Shown here one piece after another: positions 1-6,383 of a stretch of 64,000 nt of DNA. The position numbers and the translations under genes were made by a program. The stretch is from the NCBI GenBank assembly GCA_964579505.1, contig CAZOGC010000013.1, positions 1 to 64,000 on the forward strand. Reading direction: 5' to 3'. Within the stretch, counting starts at the first letter, position 1, and every line of letters starts with the position of its first letter. Source of the stretch: JAJYSO01 sp964579505 (GTDB lineage: Bacteria > Bacteroidota > Bacteroidia > Flavobacteriales > Flavobacteriaceae). Below the pieces are notes generated by a model. It was not told the DNA's origin. It was given only the letters and a program-made list of their open reading frames with translations, and did not search any database.

Positions 1-193
1 GGCGCGCAGTGGGCGTCACGCCTTAAAACACAGATTAGCAAAAGTGGGCTATGAACTAGAAAAAGCAGAACTGGAAGAGGTTTATACGCAATTTTTAGAT
101 TTAGCCGATAAAATTAGAGAAGTGCACAATCAAGATTTAGAAGATTTGATGCACAGCTATCACTCTCATAAAGCAAAAGCAGTAGGCTTTTAG
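1..193 (+). CDS. leuA: 2-isopropylmalate synthase, C-terminal fragment
   Basis: This is the 3' end of a gene that enters from the left edge, reading from base 2 to a TAG at 191-193 (63 residues). The translation opens with RSGRHALKHRLAKVGYEL, the conserved block found near the end of the catalytic region of 2-isopropylmalate synthase, the first committed step of leucine synthesis. Only about 45 residues follow, so this is a short-form enzyme without the large C-terminal leucine-binding regulatory domain. A related Claisen-type synthase such as citramalate synthase is possible. A terminator hairpin follows directly. Confidence 0.8.
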   Translation, partial: ARSGRHALKHRLAKVGYELEKAELEEVYTQFLDLADKIREVHNQDLEDLMHSYHSHKAKAVGF

Positions 194-228
194 CGTCTAT
201 TAAAATATTAAACGCTGTTTTTTTGCGC

Positions 229-266
229 ACCCGTGGCTCTACTTTGTGTAGGGTTGCGGGTTTTTT
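229..266 (+). terminator. Intrinsic terminator after leuA
   Basis: ACCCGTGGCTCTAC at 229-242 pairs, with several G-U pairs, with GTAGGGTTGCGGGT at 248-261 across a short loop. A run of six T follows at 261-266. It lies 36 bases after the leuA stop. Confidence 0.75.
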
Positions 267-603
267 AATGAGAAATAATCCTATTAAGTCTAATAAATCC
301 ACTCATCGACTCCATATAAAATCAATGGTTATTCGGATAAAAATATCTTTAATTAATCAAGTTTGCTATAACGATTGATTTATTTGCTTATTTTTGTCGA
401 ATCTAAGTTGTATTGTCGTATAAATTACCATAAAAGGATAAAAAAGTGACTTGAGTTAAACTTTTTGTGTCTTAAGTAATATACGCATTATTTTTTGTCA
501 GAAGAAAAAATAATGAAGGGGTGAATACAGTTTAGCGAGTAAATCCGATTCACTACAAAATGCTTTAGCGAATACCAGTGATACCTTAACAGTAGCCGAT
601 GGA
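267..603. other. Non-coding stretch with a truncated repeat copy of the downstream adhesin
   Basis: No start codon or signal peptide could be found here for the downstream surface protein. A perfect 11-bp inverted repeat (CATTATTTTTT at 486-496, AAAAAATAATG at 505-515) is followed, from about 527, by sequence clearly homologous to the protein's own tandem repeats (compare 1064 onward and 1466 onward). It reads SLASKSDSLQNALANTSDTL in the same frame as the gene, but that frame is closed by a TGA at 515-517. The real 5' end is probably deleted, or was lost when repeats were collapsed in assembly. Confidence 0.55.
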
Positions 604-2451
604 GTGGTAACGCATACCGCAGTAGACGGCACAAAAGTAAGTTTTGATGTCACCCAAAGTGGAGCCGGCGATCCAACTACAACAAATCCAACAACCGGAA
701 AAGCCGGTGATGTGTATGTAGATGAGTCAACCGGTGATGTATATACCTATGATGGTACACAATGGAATAAAGTAGCCGGTGATAACATCAAGACCGGTGC
801 AGGCGATCCAAATAGCAATACTACAGCAGGCACCGGCGGCGATATTTATATAGATAACACCACCGGCGACACCTATGTATATAATGGTACAAGTGGCCAG
901 TGGGAAATCAACAGTGATAGCTTGGTAGATAACCACGATGGCACCTATACCCATACAGCCGTAGATGGTACCGTAACGGTAATCGATTCAACACAAGCTC
1001 AACTGGCTATTTATGACAACACTACTTCCGGTTTAAATGCCGATGATGTACAGTCAGCTATTGACAGTTTAGCGAGTAAATCAGATTCATTGGCCACGGC
1101 TTTAGCTAGTACGAGCGATACCTTAGTAGACAATCACGATGGCACGTATAAACACATTGCGGTAGACGGTACCGTAACGGTAATCGATTCAACCCAGGCT
1201 CAACTGGCTATTTACAACAACAGTACGAGTGGCCTAAACGCTGACGATGTACAATCAGCCATTGACAGTTTGGTGGTTAAATCCGATTCCTTGGCTACTG
1301 CTTTAGCCAATACGAGTGATACCTTGGTAGACAATCACGATGGAACCTACAAACACATAGCCGTAGATGGCACAATAACCGTAATTGACAGCACCCAAGC
1401 AGCACTGGCTATTTACGACAACACCAACTCTGGGTTAAAAGCCGATGATGTACAAACGGCAATCGATAGTTTAGCGAGTAAATCAGATTCCTTGGCTACT
1501 GCTTTGGCAAATACCAGTGATACGTTGGTAGACAACCACGATGGCACGTATAAACACATTGCAGGTGAGGTTAATTTTCTTCGCGGCATTGTCGATAATA
1601 AGCAATATGGCGGAATGTTTATTTTTCAACCCGGATCGGGGCATTTTAATGCCAGCGATGCCAGTTATGTAGAAGGTTTTGTCGATAAATTAGGCGACGA
1701 TTCATTTTGGTATCCCGTAGGAGAAGATGGTTATTACCGTCCGGCGGCAACCGTGTTTCAAGTGGGAAAACAAACGCATTTTGCTACAAAGTATTACTTG
1801 TCAAATTCGGATCTGCTCTATCCGCATCAGCTAAAACCGGAGGCTATTCAAGTGATTGATAACCGAGAATATTGGCAGATAGAAAATGTAGCAAAAACAG
1901 ATAATCAAACCTTTGTATCGCTTACCTGGGATGAAGAAACGACACCTTCGGCACTGATTCAAGCGGCTCAAGATGGGCGATTAGGGATTGTGCGTTGGGA
2001 TGCTGCCAACAATATGTGGGTTGATAAAGGCGGAACCATTAACTTAGATGAAAAGACCGTTACCGCTGAAGTTGATGGTTTTGGGGTTTTTACCTTTGGG
2101 GTGTTAAAAAACAAACATCTTTTACCTTGCCATATTATTGTTTACAATGCGGTTACGCCTAATGGCGATGGGGTGAATGATTATTTCCGCATCGACAATC
2201 AAGGAAATTGTGCTAAAGATTTGCACGTAGAAATCTTTAATCGATGGGGCGTAAAAGTATTTGAAACAGACCACTACGGACCCGGTGGAGACGTATTTGA
2301 CGGCTATTCTAGTGGACGCCTCACCATTCGAAGAAATAAGACTCAACTCCCCACAGGAACTTATTTCTATATTTTAGAATATCAATACAATTCCGGAAAC
2401 GGCATAAAATCACATCAACAAGCAGGATACTTATACCTCAGTGGAAATTAA
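604..2451 (+). CDS. Repeat-rich surface protein with T9SS type B sorting domain (5' end missing)
   Basis: This is a secreted, probably cell-surface adhesin-like protein. The first third has two GDVY-D-TGD-Y-Y units (residues about 20-100). These are followed by three exact-length 67-residue repeats (from residue 109) built on VDNHDGTYKHIAVDGT and DDVQSAIDSL-SKSDSLATAL, then a partial fourth. The C-terminal 100 residues form a CHU_C gliding-motility-type domain (NAVTPNGDGVND, NRWG, LPTGTYFYIL, GYLYL), which directs export through the type IX secretion system. The annotated GTG at 604 is only the first possible start: coding sequence of the same repeat family continues upstream to about 527 and no signal peptide is present, so the gene is N-terminally truncated. 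The next two genes are its usual partners. Confidence 0.7.
   Translation: MVTHTAVDGTKVSFDVTQSGAGDPTTTNPTTGKAGDVYVDESTGDVYTYDGTQWNKVAGDNIKTGAGDPNSNTTAGTGGDIYIDNTTGDTYVYNGTSGQWEINSDSLVDNHDGTYTHTAVDGTVTVIDSTQAQLAIYDNTTSGLNADDVQSAIDSLASKSDSLATALASTSDTLVDNHDGTYKHIAVDGTVTVIDSTQAQLAIYNNSTSGLNADDVQSAIDSLVVKSDSLATALANTSDTLVDNHDGTYKHIAVDGTITVIDSTQAALAIYDNTNSGLKADDVQTAIDSLASKSDSLATALANTSDTLVDNHDGTYKHIAGEVNFLRGIVDNKQYGGMFIFQPGSGHFNASDASYVEGFVDKLGDDSFWYPVGEDGYYRPAATVFQVGKQTHFATKYYLSNSDLLYPHQLKPEAIQVIDNREYWQIENVAKTDNQTFVSLTWDEETTPSALIQAAQDGRLGIVRWDAANNMWVDKGGTINLDEKTVTAEVDGFGVFTFGVLKNKHLLPCHIIVYNAVTPNGDGVNDYFRIDNQGNCAKDLHVEIFNRWGVKVFETDHYGPGGDVFDGYSSGRLTIRRNKTQLPTGTYFYILEYQYNSGNGIKSHQQAGYLYLSGN
928..1563 (+). 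repeat. Tandem 201-bp repeats, three full units and a partial fourth
   Basis: Units start at 928, 1129, 1330 and 1531 (at the GAC/GAT-AAC-CAC/T-GAT sequence coding DNHDG), a spacing of exactly 201 bp or 67 codons each time. The fourth unit breaks off after YKHIA at about 1563, where the sequence changes to GEVNFLRG. A further partial copy lies upstream of the coding start at about 527-600. Confidence 0.9.
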
Positions 2452-2463
2452 AAAGATCTCATT

Positions 2464-3399
2464 ATGAGAGCAACATTGCCATATTATTACAGCATTATCC
2501 TCATTGGATTCATTTTGGGGACCTCAACGGTGCAGGCGCAGCAAGAGTCGCAGTACACGCAATATATGTACAACACGATGAGCATTAACCCCGCTTATGC
2601 CGGTTCTAGAGGGTCGTTGAGTATTCTTGCCCTATACCGCGCCCAGTGGGTAGGCTTAGACGGCGCCCCAAGAACTATGAATTTTTCAGCCAACTCGCCT
2701 ATAGGCGTTCGCGGAGTAGGGATTGGGTTAAGCTTTATAAGCGATGAAATCGGGCCTTCTTCTCAAAGCCAAATTACGGCTGATTTTTCGTACACCTTAC
2801 AACTCAATGAACGAGGCACTAGACTGGCCTTTGGGGTCAAAGTAGGAGTAAACTCTATGGATATCAATGGAAAAAAATTAGACTGGTATAACCCTAATGA
2901 CCCTATTTATAACTTTGTGATCCGACATAAGATGAAACCCATTATCGGAACCGGATTGTTTATGTACGACAAAAATTGGTATCTGGGGTTCTCCGTTCCC
3001 AACCTTCTTTCTACCCGCTATTATGACGATGTAAAAGTTTCAGTTTACAATTCTAAAGCGCATTTTTATTTAACCGGTGGTTATGTATTTGACATCTCGC
3101 CTAATTTTAAACTTAAACCGGCTGCTTTAATAAAAGCAACTTCGGGAGCTCCGGTTTCATTAGACGTAACGATAAATGCATTACTGATGAATAAGTTAAC
3201 CTTAGGGGCAGCTTACCGTTTTGATGCCGCGGTAAGCGCCTTAGCCGGTTTTCAGATAAGTCCAAATATTATGGTGGGCTATGCCTATGATTATAGCACC
3301 ACAGATTTAGGACATTACAACAGTGGTTCGCACGAAATATTTTTGCGGTTTGAGCTCGGCACAAGAAGTCAACCTAAAGTTAACCCACGTTTCTTTTAA
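2464..3399 (+). CDS. PorP/SprF family type IX secretion membrane protein
   Basis: A 311-residue outer-membrane beta-barrel with a signal peptide ending in TVQAQ. It is followed by the family signature QYTQYMYNTMSINPAYAGSRG, whose QYMYN and NPAYAGSRG parts mark PorP/SprF proteins. SprF-type members are needed to deliver one particular CHU_C-bearing substrate to the surface, and the gene sits 12 bases after such a substrate, so this protein most likely serves the repeat protein at 604-2451. The length is normal for the family and the C-terminus ends in strand-like sequence. The 15-base gap to the OmpA gene indicates one operon. Which T9SS substrate it serves is inferred from position. Confidence 0.9.
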   Translation: MRATLPYYYSIILIGFILGTSTVQAQQESQYTQYMYNTMSINPAYAGSRGSLSILALYRAQWVGLDGAPRTMNFSANSPIGVRGVGIGLSFISDEIGPSSQSQITADFSYTLQLNERGTRLAFGVKVGVNSMDINGKKLDWYNPNDPIYNFVIRHKMKPIIGTGLFMYDKNWYLGFSVPNLLSTRYYDDVKVSVYNSKAHFYLTGGYVFDISPNFKLKPAALIKATSGAPVSLDVTINALLMNKLTLGAAYRFDAAVSALAGFQISPNIMVGYAYDYSTTDLGHYNSGSHEIFLRFELGTRSQPKVNPRFF

Positions 3400-3413
3400 C
3401 GCTTAAAAAGTAA

Positions 3414-5369
3414 ATGATGATTAAGAAAATTACACAACTATTAGGATTACTTGTTTTAAGCGGAATATTATGGTCTGGTCCGGCACAAGCCCAAGACAGA
3501 AAGCTTAAAAAAGCTGATAAAGATTATCAAAAGCTAGAGTATGTCAATGCACAAGAAATCTATTTAAAAGTGGCCAAAAAGGGTTATGCTTCGGTAGAAC
3601 TCTTTAGCAAATTGGGCAATACGTATTACTTTACGGCTAAATATGAGCAAGCAGCACATTGGTACAAACGATTGTTTGCATTAAACGAAAAACCGGATAA
3701 AACCATCCTTTATTTACGCTATGCTCAAAGTTTGCGGGCAATAGGTAAAAATAAAGCAGCTCAAAAATACTTTGATTTATACCAGAAAAAGGCACATCTT
3801 GATACGTATAAATCGGCTATTGATTATTTAAAATTGATTGAAGAAAATTCGGGACGCTATCAGCTCCGTTTACTAGATAAGTTATACGATAGTTTACAAA
3901 TTAGTTTTGGGCATACGGTTTACAAGCATCACTTGATTTATACTTCGACGACAAAAGAACCGCTTTCTTTTTATAATCGTATTGATGCTTGGGATGGGCT
4001 GAGTTTTACGAGCTTGTATAAAGTAAAAGTTGATAGCTTAAACAGAGTGGTGGGAAAACCACAGCGACTGAAGGACGTGTTTAAAAGTAAATTTCACGAC
4101 GCTTCGGCAACTTTTACGGCAGATGGAAAAACGGTGTATTTTACGAGAAATAATATGACGGCGACTACTAAAAAGGATGCTAAAAATCTGAAAATATACC
4201 GATCCTTTTATCAAAATGACGAATGGCAAGAACCGAAAGAACTAAGCATTGATGGCGATACTTTTTCAACGGCGCATCCGGCATTGAGCCCTGATGAGAC
4301 AAAATTGTATTTTGCTTCTAATCGCCCCGGTGGTTTTGGGCAATCAGACTTGTATGTAGTTGAAATTCACGCCGACGGCACCTTGGGTGAACCGAAAAAT
4401 CTAGGGAATACGATTAATACACCGGGGCGTGAAACCTTTCCGTTTGTTAGCCAAGATCAGATTCTTTATTTTTCTTCCGACGGTCATTATGGGCTAGGAG
4501 GATTGGATGTGTATGCTATAAATTTGGATTCTGATGGTGATTATGGGCATTTACTCAATGTGGGAAGACCAATCAACTCTTATGCCGATGATTTTTCATA
4601 CGGCATAAATACAGAAACGCGTTATGGCTTTGTGAGCTCTGACCGTGGTCGGTATAGCGATACAGTGTTAGTAAGGTCAAATATCTATAGTTTTAAAGAA
4701 GATCGCCCTTTAAAAGATGTGTATAAAGCGGTGATTGAAGGCTATGTTACCGACAAAGATTCTGGTGATCCGATTGCCAATGCAACCATTACTTTGCGCG
4801 ATAAAGAGGGACAAGTAGTGGGGCAAATTATGACAGATGAAAATGGCTACTATAAAACTGAAATAGAACGTTTTCAAACCTATGCTATACGGGCAGAAAA
4901 GCAAGATTATGATACCGATGAAAAAATGTCTAAACCGGGTTTAGCCCACCAGCGTATAGACTTTCAACTCAAACGCAACCGCGTGGCTTTAATGCCGGGT
5001 ATGGATTTAGCTAAAATACTTAATATTCCGCGTATTTATTTTGATTTTGATAAGTACAATATCCGTAAACCCGATGCGACTCGCGATTTAGCAAAAGTGT
5101 ATGAGGTGCTTGTAGAATACCCTAACCTGCGTTTAAAAATTCGCTCTCATACCGATAGTCGTGGTAGCGATGCTTATAACCAAGCCTTATCTCAACGCCG
5201 TGCTAAATCAACCAAAGCTTGGTTAGTTAAGCAAGGTATCAATGCCAATCGTTTAGAAACAGAAGGTGTTGGCGAAAGAGAAATTACCAATGGTTGTACC
5301 AATGGCGTACCGTGTACAAAAGCGCAACACCAAGCTAATCGTCGATCTGAGTTTATAGTGATTGAATAA
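3414..5369 (+). CDS. OmpA family protein with TPR, PD40 and carboxypeptidase-like domains
   Basis: A 651-residue envelope protein. In order it has a signal peptide (to about residue 27), a TPR-like helical region (YVNAQEIYLKVAKKGY, KLGNTYYF, about 30-140) and PD40/WD40-like propeller blades (FTADGKTVYFTRNN, LSPDETKLYFASNRPGG, ILYFSSDGHYGLGGLDVY, about 220-400). A carboxypeptidase regulatory-like beta-sandwich follows (GYVTDKDSGDPIANATITL, about 440-520), then an OmpA peptidoglycan-binding domain (IYFDFDKYNIR, HTDSRGSDAYNQALSQRRA, ANRRSEFIV, about 540-651). This architecture accompanies PorP/SprF genes in Bacteroidota and probably anchors the T9SS export partner to peptidoglycan. Two adjacent ATG codons at 3414 and 3417 are equally possible starts. 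Confidence 0.92.
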   Translation: MMIKKITQLLGLLVLSGILWSGPAQAQDRKLKKADKDYQKLEYVNAQEIYLKVAKKGYASVELFSKLGNTYYFTAKYEQAAHWYKRLFALNEKPDKTILYLRYAQSLRAIGKNKAAQKYFDLYQKKAHLDTYKSAIDYLKLIEENSGRYQLRLLDKLYDSLQISFGHTVYKHHLIYTSTTKEPLSFYNRIDAWDGLSFTSLYKVKVDSLNRVVGKPQRLKDVFKSKFHDASATFTADGKTVYFTRNNMTATTKKDAKNLKIYRSFYQNDEWQEPKELSIDGDTFSTAHPALSPDETKLYFASNRPGGFGQSDLYVVEIHADGTLGEPKNLGNTINTPGRETFPFVSQDQILYFSSDGHYGLGGLDVYAINLDSDGDYGHLLNVGRPINSYADDFSYGINTETRYGFVSSDRGRYSDTVLVRSNIYSFKEDRPLKDVYKAVIEGYVTDKDSGDPIANATITLRDKEGQVVGQIMTDENGYYKTEIERFQTYAIRAEKQDYDTDEKMSKPGLAHQRIDFQLKRNRVALMPGMDLAKILNIPRIYFDFDKYNIRKPDATRDLAKVYEVLVEYPNLRLKIRSHTDSRGSDAYNQALSQRRAKSTKAWLVKQGINANRLETEGVGEREITNGCTNGVPCTKAQHQANRRSEFIVIE

Positions 5370-5480
5370 GAAGAGACTAAACTTAATTGCAAGCCCCTGA
5401 TGAGGACTCATGGGCACAAAAAAGCTCGGCCTCATTTTAAGAGGGGTGGTAAATAGTTATTAAGTTACAAACAGATTATT

Positions 5481-5903
5481 ATGGCTAAAAAAGCACAAAC
5501 AAAATCCGGGTATTTAATAATGTTATTAAGTAGCCTATTACTAGGGCTTGTGGGAATAAGTTTGGTTTTTGCTCCACAAGAAATTGCTACTGTACTGCAA
5601 TTTTCAATACATCCTCCTTTTTTGTCCCAGCTTTTAGGAGGGTTATATTTTTCTTTGGGCGTTTTAAATTGGATGACTAAAAATAGTATTGTTGGTGGAA
5701 TTTACAATCGCCCCATAGTAATAACCAATTTAACTCAATTTCTTATTGGGGGATTAGTTATTATAAAAGAGGTGGTACTTGTAAAAAATGATAATATTTT
5801 GTTCTTGTGGATTTTTGGAGTTTTTTACTGGGTATTTATTTTTTGGTTTGCTCACGTTCTATTCAATGATCCATTCAAGAATTCAAGGATATATTTTCAT
5901 TAA
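5481..5903 (+). CDS. Small four-helix membrane protein of unknown function
   Basis: A 140-residue protein with about four hydrophobic segments (LIMLLSSLLLGLVGISLVFA, LLGGLYFSLGVLNWM, LTQFLIGGLVIIKEVVLV, LFLWIFGVFYWVFIFWFAHVLF). I do not recognise the family. A clear paralogue lies on the opposite strand at 12422-12819 but carries a frameshift. The two share APQEIA, LLGGLYFSLG, GGIYNRP and LFLWIFGVFYW. It is the intact copy of the pair, and nothing in the context points to a function. Confidence 0.75.
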   Translation: MAKKAQTKSGYLIMLLSSLLLGLVGISLVFAPQEIATVLQFSIHPPFLSQLLGGLYFSLGVLNWMTKNSIVGGIYNRPIVITNLTQFLIGGLVIIKEVVLVKNDNILFLWIFGVFYWVFIFWFAHVLFNDPFKNSRIYFH

Positions 5904-6354
5904 ATGACTAACTATAGACGTTCCTTCTTTAACAAAGATTTCTTAAATTAAAATCCGTGGCGCATTATAAAAAATGATAAAGCGCATTGAAGCTTTGTTT
6001 TCCCAACTATGCGATCAATTTATGATTCAAAGAAATTATGCAAAGATGTTTCAGGGTTTTAAACTCTTGAAGAGTTAGATATACCATGTGATTTTCCGCT
6101 TGTTAATAAGCCTCTTGTCACGCAGAGCCCGTCGAAGCGCGACAGGAATAAAACACTTTGTGTTTCGACAAGCCTACAACAGGCAGGTAAACTCAGAATA
6201 ACGCTATCATTTGTCAATAAAAGGCTTGTCATGTTGACCTAATTATGAGGCATATAAGCTTTGTTGTAAACCTAGATAGAAGCGATAACCTTCTTGTTGG
6301 TAGGGATTGGAGTGACTAATTTTATCGGTTCATGTTTTCCGTTTATTTTTACTG
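5904..6354. other. Long intergenic region with a dispersed repeat
   Basis: No gene is supported here. The segment at about 6115-6203 belongs to a dispersed intergenic repeat family also found at 10198-10280 and, inverted, at 19161-19260. The rest is AT-rich, with a possible weak hairpin around 5960-5990. The promoter of the UPF0182 gene lies at its right end. Confidence 0.6.
6115..6203 (+). repeat. Dispersed intergenic repeat, copy A
   Basis: Recognisable blocks are TTTGTGTTTCGACAAGCCT followed by AGGCAGGTAAACTCAGAATAA. The same blocks, diverged, occur in copy B (10198-10280) and, reverse-complemented, in copy C (19161-19260). All three are outside genes. Confidence 0.65.
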
Positions 6355-6362
6355 TATCTTTG
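6355..6362 (+). promoter_or_regulatory. Promoter -7 element TATCTTTG for the UPF0182 gene
   Basis: TATCTTTG matches the Bacteroidota sigma factor consensus TAnnTTTG and lies 21 bases before the ATG at 6384. Its position inside the in-frame extension from 6294 argues that translation starts at 6384. Confidence 0.6.
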
Positions 6363-6383
6363 AATGTATTAAAAAAATGGGGT

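Noticed and set aside
928..1563. CRISPR array
   Set aside because: The 201-bp repeats are coding, contiguous and lack spacers; no cas genes occur.
5370..5480. Riboswitch-like structure after the OmpA gene
   Set aside because: Several competing CCTC/GAGG pairings can be drawn but none resembles a known riboswitch, and the downstream gene is unknown.
6294..6383. Longer start for the UPF0182 protein
   Set aside because: The extra 30 residues have no family similarity and the segment contains the TATCTTTG promoter.
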